Origin: Saprospiraceae bacterium
GTDB taxonomy: Bacteria > Bacteroidota > Bacteroidia > Chitinophagales > Saprospiraceae
Direction of reading: 5' to 3'
DNA: 64,000 nt
Assembly: GCA_028280415.1 (NCBI GenBank)
Contig: JANQLV010000008.1
Coordinates: 49,301-113,300 of the forward strand
Shown: piece after piece, positions 36,320-48,450 of the stretch
Layout: every line of letters starts with the position of its first letter
How positions within the stretch are numbered: position 1 is the stretch's first letter
Notes under the pieces: model-generated
Told to the model about the DNA's origin: nothing
The model's database searches: none
The model's input: only the letters and a program-made list of their open reading frames with translations
Made by a program: the position numbers and the translations under genes

Positions 36320-38080
36320 ATGAAAGAATATAATCTGGTTAATGCGCTGAAAAAACCGGAATCGATTACTGAGCTCTATATCCATAATCGAAACCTTGAA
36401 GCTATTCCGGATTCCGTTCGTCAACTTAAGCATTTAAAAGTCCTGGGTCTTCGTCAGAATAAATTGGCTACCCTGCCTGCCTGGTTGAATGATTTAAAAT
36501 ATCTGGAAAAACTGGATTTATCCTCAAATCGGTTTCACACATTTTCAAAATCCATTTTTTTAGTAGAAAAAATTAAATCGCTAAACCTTGGCAATAATTT
36601 CATCCAACGCATTCCCGAAAAAATCAATACGTTGAAAAAGCTGGAATCTATAGATTTTTCCAATAATCAAATCAGAAGCATTCCCGGTGATTTTTCCTTT
36701 TCTTTTTTAAAAGAATTGAAGTTGAATAATAATCGAATCTCCAAATTGCATTGGCAATTTGGAGATCTACCTCAACTGATCTATCTGGACTTGTCCTTTA
36801 ATAAATTGGCAATCTTGCCTTCGGGGATCATTCAGTGTAAATCTCTACAGGTTTTGAAGCTGGACCGGAATAAACTTGAAGTTTTGGAGGAGCCAGTTAC
36901 TAAATTATCTTTTCTACAGAAATTATCCCTTACAAATAATCGACTGAAAAGAATATCCATACAAATCGGGCAGCTTCACTTGTTGAGATCACTTGAGCTT
37001 TCCGGGAATAAAATAGAAGAACTCCCCGAACAAATCGGACAATTGAAATGGTTGAGCCAATTACTGCTGCGTAAAAATAAAATTAAAAAACTGCCTTTAA
37101 GCATTGGCGAAGTATCGAGACTACAATATCTCGATGTGGAGTACAATCAAATAAACTGGCTTCCGGATACTCTCAATGCGCTACCGGATTTGGAGGTTTT
37201 ATTATTGCGAGGCAATCCAATTCAAAATGGGAAAAAGTATTTTTTGAAGTTTCCAAAAATTAAACAATTGTCCGGCCTCGGGAACATTTTCTCTGCTACG
37301 GAAAAAAGACAATTATTAAGCTTTTTAAAGCAGGCTAAAAAACAAGGTCTCAGTGAAAACGAACGCTTGAATATTTATGATTTGTCCTCAAAAAATAAGG
37401 CTCTACCAAAATTATTTTTGATTAAAGCAATGAATTTTCCGGATAAAAAAATTAGAGAACGGGCGCTGGATCAGTTCATTGAACGCTTCAATGCAAAGAA
37501 AGCTATGGATAAAAATCAAAGTGTTGCTATTCTTGGAAAAACGGGATTGAAGTTTAAAGAGCTAAAGAAACAATTAGAGCGAATTCAGGTGAAATTGAAA
37601 ACAGGTATTGATGAGGAAGTAAGGCATATCGTTTTAGGTGCCTTTCCGGGGAATCAGCTCCAGTTAGAAAAAAGAGCATTTACATTTTGGGATGAACATG
37701 GATTTAGACAATTTTTGAATTCTAAAAATATAATGGATCATCAAACGATATCCGATACCGCTTCCGATAATTTAAGTCGTTTGCTACTGAGCCGACAGGA
37801 AAGTAATCTTGCACTGGCAATTCAAATTTTACAAAACATAGAACCCTCCCCAAAGCTGATTACCGATATTTTTATCGCTTATAAATATACCGGCAAAGCG
37901 ATATATAAAAGATCCTTAAAACAAATCTTAAATACTTATGCTTCGAAAAGGCTTGTTAAAAAATTAAGCTTTCGACTATCTTTTGGGAATGCCGAAACGC
38001 TCAAAGCTAACATTATGACCTATGCAGAGGACACAGAATTAGATGCTGAAAGAGTTTTACATTTTTTTAGCAATTCATAA
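36320..38080 (+). CDS. Leucine-rich-repeat protein with helical C-terminal domain
   Basis: 586 residues and no signal peptide, so probably cytoplasmic. Residues about 14-310 are about 13 tandem LRRs of 22-24 residues with the pattern L-x-x-L-x-L-x-x-N-x-I/L-x-x-L-P (for example L-E-K-L-D-L-S-S-N-R). Residues about 320-586 are helical and Lys-rich with no family I recognise; some HEAT-like spacing (L-F-L-I-K-A-M-N-F, I-R-E-R-A-L-D-Q-F-I) is visible. It starts 4 bases after the glycosyltransferase, suggesting a shared transcript. LRR proteins usually bind protein partners. Confidence 0.8.
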   Translation: MKEYNLVNALKKPESITELYIHNRNLEAIPDSVRQLKHLKVLGLRQNKLATLPAWLNDLKYLEKLDLSSNRFHTFSKSIFLVEKIKSLNLGNNFIQRIPEKINTLKKLESIDFSNNQIRSIPGDFSFSFLKELKLNNNRISKLHWQFGDLPQLIYLDLSFNKLAILPSGIIQCKSLQVLKLDRNKLEVLEEPVTKLSFLQKLSLTNNRLKRISIQIGQLHLLRSLELSGNKIEELPEQIGQLKWLSQLLLRKNKIKKLPLSIGEVSRLQYLDVEYNQINWLPDTLNALPDLEVLLLRGNPIQNGKKYFLKFPKIKQLSGLGNIFSATEKRQLLSFLKQAKKQGLSENERLNIYDLSSKNKALPKLFLIKAMNFPDKKIRERALDQFIERFNAKKAMDKNQSVAILGKTGLKFKELKKQLERIQVKLKTGIDEEVRHIVLGAFPGNQLQLEKRAFTFWDEHGFRQFLNSKNIMDHQTISDTASDNLSRLLLSRQESNLALAIQILQNIEPSPKLITDIFIAYKYTGKAIYKRSLKQILNTYASKRLVKKLSFRLSFGNAETLKANIMTYAEDTELDAERVLHFFSNS

Positions 38081-38186
38081 TATGACTTTTACTTGTTTTC
38101 ACGTTATGTTTTGGTATTAAAATAGCCTTTAAATCAGCAAATCAAATTGCTGAACAAATTTATAACTTCTGAACTAAAACCTGCTA

Positions 38187-38738
38187 ATGAAACAATTCTT
38201 GCTTGTACTTTGCACAGGATTCGTACTGTTTACTTTTTCCTGTAAAAATAATGATGATGATAATCCAGAAGAACAGCTTAGCTATGCAAATATTGATGTA
38301 GTAACTGGATTAAACTTAACTGATCCTAGCGGCGCTCCTATCGGACAGTGGAGATCACCAAATAGCAATCGGGGAGATATAGCTATCTTTCCCAATCCTG
38401 CAGTGGATGTCGTTTTTGTGTTTAGTCAGAATGAGGATATTAGGCATATCCGTATTGTAGCTGCAGATTGTTTGATAGACAGTACAACTGCAAATATTCC
38501 TGAATTATCCACAAATCTGACTTTTACTTTGGATGAAATTGAAGCGGCTCAACTTAGAGATATTCCTGTGGATAATTTTAATGGTTCATTATCCTTAGAT
38601 TTTTCCGATTTACCCGCAGGTTTTTACAAGGTATTTTTTGAGCAGACTTCAGGGGATATCAACTGGGAGAACATTTATCTCAATTCGAACTCTTCCGGGC
38701 CAATTGATTTTGAGTGGCTGGATAATCAATGCAATTAA
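38187..38738 (+). CDS. Predicted lipoprotein of unknown function
   Basis: 183 residues. The signal MKQFLLVLCTGFVLFTFSC puts the lipidated Cys at 19, followed by an acidic linker (K-N-N-D-D-D-N). The mature domain is beta-rich with I-F-P-N-P-A-V-D-V-V-F-V-F, F-S-D-L-P-A-G-F-Y-K-V-F-F. This echoes the F-P-N-P..G-x-Y pattern of type A sorting domains but lies in the middle of a lipoprotein, so I read it as an Ig-like fold. Convergent with gyrB through a shared terminator. Confidence 0.72.
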   Translation: MKQFLLVLCTGFVLFTFSCKNNDDDNPEEQLSYANIDVVTGLNLTDPSGAPIGQWRSPNSNRGDIAIFPNPAVDVVFVFSQNEDIRHIRIVAADCLIDSTTANIPELSTNLTFTLDEIEAAQLRDIPVDNFNGSLSLDFSDLPAGFYKVFFEQTSGDINWENIYLNSNSSGPIDFEWLDNQCN

Positions 38739-38740
38739 AA

Positions 38741-38777
38741 AAAATCCCGAAGCTTTTTCATAAGGCTTCGGGATTTT
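38741..38777. terminator. Bidirectional terminator between lipoprotein gene and gyrB
   Basis: AAAATCCCGAAGC / GCTTCGGGATTTT, a 13-bp perfect stem flanked by A-rich sequence on the left and T-rich on the right. It can serve both convergent genes. Confidence 0.88.
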
Positions 38778-38797
38778 AATTTGTACCTTTTAAAAAA

Positions 38798-41139
<2,342 letters not shown>

Positions 41140-44040
41140 ATGGGTCTATTTATTGAAAATAATAAAGGGGCAAAGAAACGAACTTTTCTCTTTTGTTTCC
41201 TTCTGACAGTGCTCAGTATAAAAACCTATTTGCCTGCCCAGACTTTTGCTTTTCGGCACATTACCGAAGAAGAAGGACTTCCCTCTACTTATCTCTACGA
41301 TCTTGTACAAGATTATGAAGGATATATTTGGCTTACCGGAGAATCCGGATTGTCGAGATATAACGGCAGGAATTATGAAGTACCGGCTATCTCCAAACAG
41401 ATCGAAGATGAAATAGTACATTTTTACAGTGGAGGGACAGAACAATTGTGGATGCAGGACTTGGCTGGCAGGATATTGATGCTGGAGGATGGGAAATTGC
41501 GAACTTTTGATGAATTAAAACCCAGTCTGATTTATCGTTACATTGATGTTTTCTGTCATCCGGGAGGCGATACCTGGATTGCAACGCCACAAGGTATCTA
41601 CATTTATAAAAACCAGCAGGATTCTCTGGTTCAGTTGGCACTTGATATACCTTCTGCTGACTTGATCTGTGTAAAATCATTTTATTTAGGTCAGGATGGC
41701 AAAATTATTCTTTTGCTCCATCGGGGATATATCATCTTTGACGAGGAAGAATACCATTATTATCTCTATAGACAAGGGGAATTGAAAAACGCTTTAAATC
41801 TCTGTTTTCACTATAATGGCAAAGAATACATCGTAGTAGATAATCGGGTATACTCCCTGAATTTGGTTACTCATCAGTGGGGCAATGCATTTAGTGAATT
41901 AAATAATTACTTTGAAAAAGGGGTCTTGGCGATTAAAGAAGACTCGGAAGGTGATCTTTGGTTTGCTACCAGGGCGGGTCTTTTAAGGTTGTACAAAGAT
42001 GAGTTCGGGAATCGAAAAACGGATCATTTTTTTGAAAAAGAGGTTATGGGGGAAATAGAAGAGGATAAGGAAGGGAACCTTTGGTTTATTACCGGGCAGA
42101 ATGGTTTATATGTATTGCCTTCGAAAAAAATAAGGGTCTTTCGGGAATCCGGCCTGGACAAGCAGTTGAGGTTTATTAAGAAAAACAAGGCAGGTAATTT
42201 TATTCTGGGCTTCGATAATAACGATTTTAAGGTGCTGAACGATAGATTTGAAGAAATTTATAGTGATAAATTATTTGCTCAGAATAACCGGCTCTATGAT
42301 TATCAGGAAAGCTCTGAGGGGCTTCAATATTTTATTACTTCTCGTGGCTGTGTTATATTCGATAAAAATTTCAAATTGCTCAACCGGAGTTTTGAGTGGT
42401 CCTTAAAACAGGGAGCAATTACCCCGGATGGTAATTTCTGGATGGCTACGGGAAAGCATTTCGGCCGAATGACCGGTATCAATGATTCGGAAAGTATCTT
42501 AAAAAAACGATGTTACAGTTTATTGCCAATTGCTGATAATAAAATCTGGGTAGGATCGATTGAGGGGCTTTTTTTGTACGAAAATAATACCTGTAAGAAG
42601 ATTGAAAATCCTTCTTTATACCACGATATTCGGGATATTAAAGCACTTGATAACGGAGATTTACTGCTGGCTACCCAAAAAAACGGGCTCATTTACTATC
42701 AGCCGGATACGGATAAAATACGCTTCCATTTTTCAGCCAAAACCGGTTTGTCGAGCGACTATTGTACTAAAGTTTTGATCGATGAAAATTACTTCTGGCT
42801 GGCTACCAAAAAAGGGCTTAACCGAATTGATCGAAAAGATTATTCGGTAATGGTTATTGGCATGGATCAGGGACTATTATCGGATGAGATCAACGATATT
42901 TTTAAATCAGGAACAGAAATTTATGTTGCGACTAATCAGGGCCTGGCGGTGTTTAATGAGGATGTCGAATTTGGACGAGAAGCGCCCCATCCGCTTATCA
43001 CCGGAATTAAAATCAATGAGCAGGATACCTTGTATCAACGTAAATACGATCTGGATTATACCGATAATAATATAAAAATTGAATTTGATGCAATTACTTT
43101 TCGCAATGCCGATGAAGTGATACACGAATACAAAATGTTGGGTCTTGACGAAAAATGGGTACGCAGTAAGATTAGTGTAGCGCAGTATCCTTCACTTCCC
43201 CCAGGGCAGTATATCTTTAGGGCACGATCCAGAACAATCAACTCGGACTGGTCAAAATCTCTGATGATTCACTTCAATATTCGAAGGCCAATCTGGAGTA
43301 CCTGGTGGTTTAATGTTATTATTTTTTTGCTGGTCTTGATTGTGGCCTATCTCATTTTTAGTGAAGTGGAGCGGCGGAGAAGCGTAATTCGGGATATGAG
43401 GTTTTCCCAGTTAACGGCATTACGTGCGCAAATGAATCCGCATTTTGTATTCAACTCTCTCAATTCTATTCAGGAATTCATTGTGAACAAGGATACGCGA
43501 TCGGCAAACCGGTATTTGAGCCAATTTGCCCGTTTAATGAGGAATATGCTTAATTTTTCGGATAAAAATCGAATATCTTTAAGCAAGGAGATTGAATCAC
43601 TCAAACTGTATTTAAGCCTGGAATCTTTGCGGTTTGGTGATTCTTTTGAATACCTTTTTGAGGTTGAAGAGGGCCTGAATACAGATACGGTCTTTTTGCC
43701 CTCTATGCTGTTGCAACCCTTTGTGGAAAATGCCATAAAACACGGCTTAATGCACCGGAAGGGAGATAAAAAGTTATACCTTCGATTTTACAGAAAAAAT
43801 AATTCTTTGGTCTGCGAAATTGAGGACAATGGAATCGGCCGGAAAAAAGCCAAGGCAATTAAAAAGCTTAATTCCAAAGTGTATACTTCCAAAGCAACGG
43901 GATTAATAAAAAAACGGGTAAACCTGCTAAATGGGATAATGGGAAATGCCTTAAGTGTGGAAACGATAGATTTGTCAGATCAACAGGGGGCCGCCGGAAC
44001 AAAGGTTTTGCTTACCATAAATTTTAAAATGGTCAAATAA
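41140..44040 (+). CDS. Two-component sensor histidine kinase, propeller/Y_Y_Y/LytS type
   Basis: 966 residues. A signal or anchor segment (about 15-32) is followed by a large periplasmic sensor made of Reg_prop-type propeller blades (recurring G-Y-I-W-L-T-G-E-S-G-L-S-R-Y, D-L-W-F-A-T-R-A-G-L, N-L-W-F-I-T-G-Q-N-G-L; residues about 35-615). A Y_Y_Y domain follows (about 645-715), then a membrane span (about 725-746) and a LytS-type kinase domain. The phosphoacceptor His is in Q-M-N-P-H-F-V-F-N-S-L-N (about residue 768), and the ATP lid region has P-F-V-E-N-A-I-K-H-G. The partner regulator gene starts 3 bases downstream. Such systems commonly sense glycans or envelope state in Bacteroidota; the ligand here is unknown. 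Confidence 0.9.
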   Translation: MGLFIENNKGAKKRTFLFCFLLTVLSIKTYLPAQTFAFRHITEEEGLPSTYLYDLVQDYEGYIWLTGESGLSRYNGRNYEVPAISKQIEDEIVHFYSGGTEQLWMQDLAGRILMLEDGKLRTFDELKPSLIYRYIDVFCHPGGDTWIATPQGIYIYKNQQDSLVQLALDIPSADLICVKSFYLGQDGKIILLLHRGYIIFDEEEYHYYLYRQGELKNALNLCFHYNGKEYIVVDNRVYSLNLVTHQWGNAFSELNNYFEKGVLAIKEDSEGDLWFATRAGLLRLYKDEFGNRKTDHFFEKEVMGEIEEDKEGNLWFITGQNGLYVLPSKKIRVFRESGLDKQLRFIKKNKAGNFILGFDNNDFKVLNDRFEEIYSDKLFAQNNRLYDYQESSEGLQYFITSRGCVIFDKNFKLLNRSFEWSLKQGAITPDGNFWMATGKHFGRMTGINDSESILKKRCYSLLPIADNKIWVGSIEGLFLYENNTCKKIENPSLYHDIRDIKALDNGDLLLATQKNGLIYYQPDTDKIRFHFSAKTGLSSDYCTKVLIDENYFWLATKKGLNRIDRKDYSVMVIGMDQGLLSDEINDIFKSGTEIYVATNQGLAVFNEDVEFGREAPHPLITGIKINEQDTLYQRKYDLDYTDNNIKIEFDAITFRNADEVIHEYKMLGLDEKWVRSKISVAQYPSLPPGQYIFRARSRTINSDWSKSLMIHFNIRRPIWSTWWFNVIIFLLVLIVAYLIFSEVERRRSVIRDMRFSQLTALRAQMNPHFVFNSLNSIQEFIVNKDTRSANRYLSQFARLMRNMLNFSDKNRISLSKEIESLKLYLSLESLRFGDSFEYLFEVEEGLNTDTVFLPSMLLQPFVENAIKHGLMHRKGDKKLYLRFYRKNNSLVCEIEDNGIGRKKAKAIKKLNSKVYTSKATGLIKKRVNLLNGIMGNALSVETIDLSDQQGAAGTKVLLTINFKMVK

Positions 44041-44043
44041 GCG

Positions 44044-44802
44044 ATGCAAACACAAAAGGAAATATTAAAAGTTATCATTGTTGACGATGAAGAAAAAGGT
44101 CGTTATACCCTGAAAAGACTGATTGAAGAATATGTTGAAGATGTTGATATCGTTGCGATTACTTCCGATGTGCTTGAAGCCATTAAAGCTATACAGAAAA
44201 AACAGCCGGATATTGTTTTTCTGGACATTGAAATGCCTGGTTATTCGGGCTTTAAACTTATTGAATATTTTGACAAAATTGACTTCGAAATAGTATTTAC
44301 TACAGCCTACGAACAATATGCAGCCAAAGCCTATAAAATTGCCGCAAGAGGATATCTTTTAAAACCAATTGACATAGATGAACTAATTGAGGTTTTTCAT
44401 AAAATCAGACAAATCATTAGTAATAAACATCTTAAGAAAAGCAGTGATACCCAACTCCTGAATGAAGCGGACCGCCGGGTTATTTTTCCTACTCAAAGCG
44501 GCCTGATCTACCTGAAAATGGATGAAATATGCTACCTCGGGTCTTCGGGGCGATACACTAATATTTATCTCATTTCCGGAGAACAAATGCTGACCACGAT
44601 AAGCCTGAAAGAGTGTTGTGAAAAGCTTTCCTACTCTACTTTTATCAGAGTGCATCGCTCCTATATTATTAACCTTTCCTATATCCAGAATTACACTAAA
44701 GGACGGGGAAGTTTTATTGTCATGGACAATGAGGAAAGGGTCGATGTTGGCCTTTTTTACAAAGAAGATTTGGATAGAGCGATCGATTCTTTTCTGAAAT
44801 AA
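44044..44802 (+). CDS. LytTR-type response regulator
   Basis: 252 residues. The receiver domain (about 8-125) has the acidic pair V-D-D-E-E, the phosphoacceptor Asp in V-F-L-D-I-E-M-P-G (about residue 61), T-T-A-Y-E in place of the usual Ser/Thr block, and the switch Lys in L-L-K-P-I-D. The C-terminal LytTR DNA-binding domain (about 145-250) has F-I-R-V-H-R-S-Y-I-I-N. It is cotranscribed with the kinase gene and is surely its partner. No LytTR direct-repeat target was identified in the window. Confidence 0.92.
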   Translation: MQTQKEILKVIIVDDEEKGRYTLKRLIEEYVEDVDIVAITSDVLEAIKAIQKKQPDIVFLDIEMPGYSGFKLIEYFDKIDFEIVFTTAYEQYAAKAYKIAARGYLLKPIDIDELIEVFHKIRQIISNKHLKKSSDTQLLNEADRRVIFPTQSGLIYLKMDEICYLGSSGRYTNIYLISGEQMLTTISLKECCEKLSYSTFIRVHRSYIINLSYIQNYTKGRGSFIVMDNEERVDVGLFYKEDLDRAIDSFLK

Positions 44803-44979
44803 AATGCTTGTTAATAGGTCCCATCAGGCGAGATAAGGCGCTAGTCTCCGGGAAACTATACGCAAACCTAAACCGCGGTTTCTCTCCTGAAATAGCGAAC
44901 TCCTTCCATACTTGGTTCGGTTCTTGTACTACCTCTCCGCAAAGACTATCTGGTACATTAATAATAATCCCGTTTCGTA

Positions 44980-46341
44980 ATGAACAAAGCTATACCCAAG
45001 TATACCGGAGAAGGATTCTTTAAGCGTAATGCCGCTTTTTTTACCGACTCTCTCAACTTTACAATGCGCAATCTAAAAGAAGTAGGTGATTTCTACTATT
45101 CAAATATGATGATGCGCAATTATTACATTACTTCCAATCCTGAAGCAATCCATCACGTTCTCGTTACTAATCATAGAAACTATATCAAAAGTCCCGCCTA
45201 TCAGCAATTAAAAATGGTGATTGGCAATGGTTTAGTGACCAGCGAAGGAGAGTTTTGGCGTAAGCAAAGACGACTTGTACAACCCGCCTTTTACAAAAAA
45301 CAATTGGTGGAGCTATATAATGTGATGCAGGAAGAAGTCCAGGCTTATGAGACCGGTTTACGAAACAGGATCCAAAAGGAAGGGACTGTTGATTTGTCGG
45401 TGGAAATGACAAAAATTACAGCGGATATCGTCTGTCGGACTTTATTTACTTCCGACAATTCCAGTGATCAGCAAACGCTTTATCAAGCAATTGGGGCAGC
45501 ACAGGAATTCGTGGTTTTTTGTATGCAAAATCCACATTTGGTACCGCTCACCTATATCAATGGAAAAAGAAGAAAATTTTATAAAAACAAGGCTTTTCTG
45601 GATCAGACTATTTATGCGCTGATTGAAGAACGCAGAAAATCAAAACAGGATATTCCGGATCTTTTAGGCATGCTGATGAATGTTGAAGATGCGGATACCG
45701 GTGAGGTAATGAGTAACCAGCAACTCAGAGATGAGGTAATGACGATGTATATTGCCGGACAGGAAACTTCTGCAAATGCCCTGAGCTGGACTTTGTACTT
45801 ACTGGCCAAGCATCCGGAAGTACTCGAAAAAATGAGAGCCGAAGTGCAATTGGTTTTAGGAAACAATCGGACTCCTGCCTTTCAGGAACTAATGAGATTG
45901 CAATATACCAGACAAGTTCTGGAAGAAAGCATGCGCTTGTATCCTCCAGTCTGGTCCATGGGAAGGGAAAATCTCGAAGCTGATAATATTATTGGCTATG
46001 ACATTCCTAAAGGTTCTATCATTTTTATCAGCAATTACACACTTCAAAGAGATCCTAAATACTGGGAAGACCCCGAAAAATTTGACCCTGACCGTTTCCA
46101 TCTCGAACGCTTAAAACCCCTGTTCCGACAGCATTATCTGCCTTTCGGTGCAGGTCCCCGAATGTGTATCGGAAAGCATTTTGCAATGATGGAAATGCAA
46201 TTGATCTTATCGGTACTAGTCAATAATTTTAATTTTGAACTGATTCAGGATCAAGAAATCATCCCGCAGGCACTGGTAACGCTTAAACCTAAGTTTGGGA
46301 TTAAAATGAAACTGAAATCACTGGTTTCCGTTCCGGCTTGA
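44980..46341 (+). CDS. Cytochrome P450
   Basis: 453 residues, soluble type with no N-terminal anchor. Hallmarks: the W-R-K-Q-R-R-L-V-Q-P-A-F (C helix, about 91-102), the oxygen-activating I helix A-G-Q-E-T-S (about 258-263), E-x-x-R in E-E-S-M-R-L (K helix), and the heme loop F-G-A-G-P-R-M-C-I-G with the Cys ligand at about residue 395. The overall pattern is closest to fatty-acid-hydroxylase-like (CYP102/CYP4-like) bacterial P450s, so a lipid substrate is plausible but unproved. No ferredoxin or reductase gene is adjacent. It is separated from the LytTR gene by 177 bases. Confidence 0.92.
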   Translation: MNKAIPKYTGEGFFKRNAAFFTDSLNFTMRNLKEVGDFYYSNMMMRNYYITSNPEAIHHVLVTNHRNYIKSPAYQQLKMVIGNGLVTSEGEFWRKQRRLVQPAFYKKQLVELYNVMQEEVQAYETGLRNRIQKEGTVDLSVEMTKITADIVCRTLFTSDNSSDQQTLYQAIGAAQEFVVFCMQNPHLVPLTYINGKRRKFYKNKAFLDQTIYALIEERRKSKQDIPDLLGMLMNVEDADTGEVMSNQQLRDEVMTMYIAGQETSANALSWTLYLLAKHPEVLEKMRAEVQLVLGNNRTPAFQELMRLQYTRQVLEESMRLYPPVWSMGRENLEADNIIGYDIPKGSIIFISNYTLQRDPKYWEDPEKFDPDRFHLERLKPLFRQHYLPFGAGPRMCIGKHFAMMEMQLILSVLVNNFNFELIQDQEIIPQALVTLKPKFGIKMKLKSLVSVPA

Positions 46342-46393
46342 TTCTCATTTTGACCGACGAAAACCGGATATCGAACAATATTCTAACTTTCTG

Positions 46394-46401
46394 TATTTTT
46401 G
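46394..46401 (+). promoter_or_regulatory. Candidate -7 box for tsaE
   Basis: TATTTTTG matches TANNTTTG and lies 12-19 bases upstream of the ATG at 46414. The in-frame TTG at 46399 falls inside it and so is an unlikely start codon. Confidence 0.45.
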
Positions 46402-46413
46402 CAGAAAAAGTTA

Positions 46414-46839
46414 ATGGAATTGGTGATAGAAAGTATTGATCAACTACCGGAAACTGCTCGATTGCTTTTGGACCATGCTGCAGATCGGAAGAAATGGCTT
46501 TTTACCGGGGAAATCGGAGCTGGAAAAACAACTCTTATTCAATCAATCTGCGATATACTGGGCGTCAAGGATAAAGTAACCAGCCCTACATTTTCGTTGA
46601 TCAATGAGTATAGCATTATCAATAAACAAGGTCAGAGCAGCCAATTGTCCCATATCGACTTATATCGCCTCAATAAGTTAGAGGAAGCTGTTGACATCGG
46701 TATCGAGGATTATTTGTATGACGAAAATTATTGCTTCATCGAATGGCCCGATCTAATTCGACCGATTTTACCCGACAATGTAGTAGAAATTAAGCTCGAA
46801 ATAATCGAAAATTCAAAAAGAAAAATTATATTTTTGTAA
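46414..46839 (+). CDS. tsaE: tRNA threonylcarbamoyladenosine biosynthesis ATPase TsaE
   Basis: 141 residues. Walker A is F-T-G-E-I-G-A-G-K-T-T (about 29-39). Then come the switch block T-S-P-T-F-S-L-I-N-E-Y (about 56-66), H-I-D-L-Y-R (about 80-85) and the E-W-P-D region (about 109-112), all diagnostic for TsaE. It is the ATPase that, with TsaB and TsaD, installs t6A37 on ANN-decoding tRNAs. In many Bacteroidota tsaE lies just upstream of an alanine dehydrogenase gene, as it does here. The start at 46414 fits the -7 box at 46394-46401. Confidence 0.9.
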   Translation: MELVIESIDQLPETARLLLDHAADRKKWLFTGEIGAGKTTLIQSICDILGVKDKVTSPTFSLINEYSIINKQGQSSQLSHIDLYRLNKLEEAVDIGIEDYLYDENYCFIEWPDLIRPILPDNVVEIKLEIIENSKRKIIFL

Positions 46840-46963
46840 GGTTGACCATTTTTCTACTTAAAAACTCCCTTTAGGGAATAATAAATATGTAAAACCCGAA
46901 GCTAAGTACTGATAATCAGAGGTTTATAATGGTTGTTTTCATATTTTCTAGTCTATTGACCGT

Positions 46964-48193
46964 ATGAGTGAAAAGCAGAAGCGTATACCAATTCCTAAAG
47001 TCTTTACAGAAGGCCGGTTTCAAACTCAAACAGAAATGCTGCAATTGCAGCGAAAACCGAATAAATTGTTTATCGGTATCCCTAAAGAAATTACCATGCA
47101 GGAAAACCGGGTTGCACTCGTTCCTGCCTCTGTGGCTTCTTTAATTGGTTATGGTCATCGCGTGGTTGTAGAAAAGGATGCGGGCAAAAATGCCAATTAT
47201 TCGGATCATGATTATTCTGAAATGGGTGCTGATATTGCCTATAGTTCCGAACAGGTTTATAAAGCAGATATCATTCTCAAAGTTGCTCCTCCGACGGTAG
47301 ATGAGCTGGAATATCTCAGACCGAACCAAATCCTGATATCTCCACTGCAAATTCCGATTATTACTTCCGAATATATCAGCCGGCTTAAACAAAAACGTGT
47401 TATTGCCCTGGCTATGGAGTACATTCGGGATGATATAGGAAGTTTTCCGCTGGTCAGGATAATGAGTGAAATGGCCGGGTTGAGTGCGATGCTTACGGCA
47501 GCCGAACTACTTACCAATACCAGCGGAGGAAAAGGAGTCTTGCTCGGTGGAATTTCCGGTGTACCTCCGGCTAAAGTAGTGATTTTGGGCGCCGGCGTCG
47601 TCGCAGAATTTGCTACCCGAACCGCAATTGGACTCGGAGCTGAAATCCGGATTTTCGATAATGATATCTATAAACTGATGCGCTTGCAGCATCTGGTTGG
47701 AAGACCTTTAAATACTTCTTCTCTAAACCCCATGCAACTGGAAAAAGAGTTGACGAGCACCGATATTGCCATTGGTGCAATCCATTCACAAACCGGACGT
47801 ACACCAATTCTTGTCAGTGAAGATATCGTAATGAAAATGAAGCCCGGTTCGGTGATCATAGATGTGAGTATTGATCAGGGTGGATGTTTTGCGACCTCTG
47901 AAGTTACTTCCCATGATAAGCCAACCATTATCAAACACGATGTAATCCATTATTGTGTTCCTAATATTGCTTCAAAAGTTGCTCGGACAGCTTCCATTGC
48001 AGTCAGCAACATCCTCACGCCAATTTTACTCAAAGCGGGATCGACCGGAAGTATCGAAAGGTTGATTAGTATTAATCCCGGGCTTCGACATGGCGTTTAT
48101 ACTTATAAAGGCTGCCTGACCAATGAATATTTGAGTCAACGTTTTAAAATCAAATATACTGATCTGGAGCTTTTGATCACCACAAGTTTTTGA
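46964..48193 (+). CDS. ald: Alanine dehydrogenase
   Basis: 409 residues. The AlaDh/PNT N-terminal domain carries G-I-P-K-E-x-x-x-x-E-N-R-V-A-L-V-P (about 38-54) with the substrate-binding region K-D-A-G-x-x-A. The NAD domain has G-G-I-S-G-V-P-P-A-K-V-V-I-L-G-A-G-V-V-A (about 190-209) and V-I-I-D-V-S-I-D-Q-G-G-C-F-A-T-S. It reversibly deaminates L-alanine to pyruvate with NAD. The chain has about 35 extra residues at the N-terminus compared with Mycobacterium/Bacillus Ald, and L-K-V-A-P-P replaces the common V-K-x-x-E-P near the active site, a divergent subgroup. Transhydrogenase alpha is the main alternative, but the protein lacks its membrane part. Confidence 0.87.
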   Translation: MSEKQKRIPIPKVFTEGRFQTQTEMLQLQRKPNKLFIGIPKEITMQENRVALVPASVASLIGYGHRVVVEKDAGKNANYSDHDYSEMGADIAYSSEQVYKADIILKVAPPTVDELEYLRPNQILISPLQIPIITSEYISRLKQKRVIALAMEYIRDDIGSFPLVRIMSEMAGLSAMLTAAELLTNTSGGKGVLLGGISGVPPAKVVILGAGVVAEFATRTAIGLGAEIRIFDNDIYKLMRLQHLVGRPLNTSSLNPMQLEKELTSTDIAIGAIHSQTGRTPILVSEDIVMKMKPGSVIIDVSIDQGGCFATSEVTSHDKPTIIKHDVIHYCVPNIASKVARTASIAVSNILTPILLKAGSTGSIERLISINPGLRHGVYTYKGCLTNEYLSQRFKIKYTDLELLITTSF

Positions 48194-48450
48194 TTGCTGA
48201 TTTGAGTTTTAATCGTACAAATTCGATCAAAAAATAAGATTTTGCTACTGGTGAAATGAAGCGTATTCTTATTGAAAAGCCGTTTGCCTTTTCGAATTTT
48301 TTCCCTTTTTTACGGAAGTTTATAACAACACTGAAGTTTCAAAACTTGCCAGTTTACCCGCAGATGGGAGATTGCCTTTCTTTATGATGAGTGGAAAAGA
48401 GGGAATTGAAAAATTCTTATATTAGCAGAAAGCCTAATAAACCTTTCCAA

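Noticed and set aside
44808..45023. Plus-strand frame of 71 codons before the P450 gene
   Set aside because: It overlaps the P450 start in another frame, has no conserved features and begins in the tail of the kinase-regulator operon.
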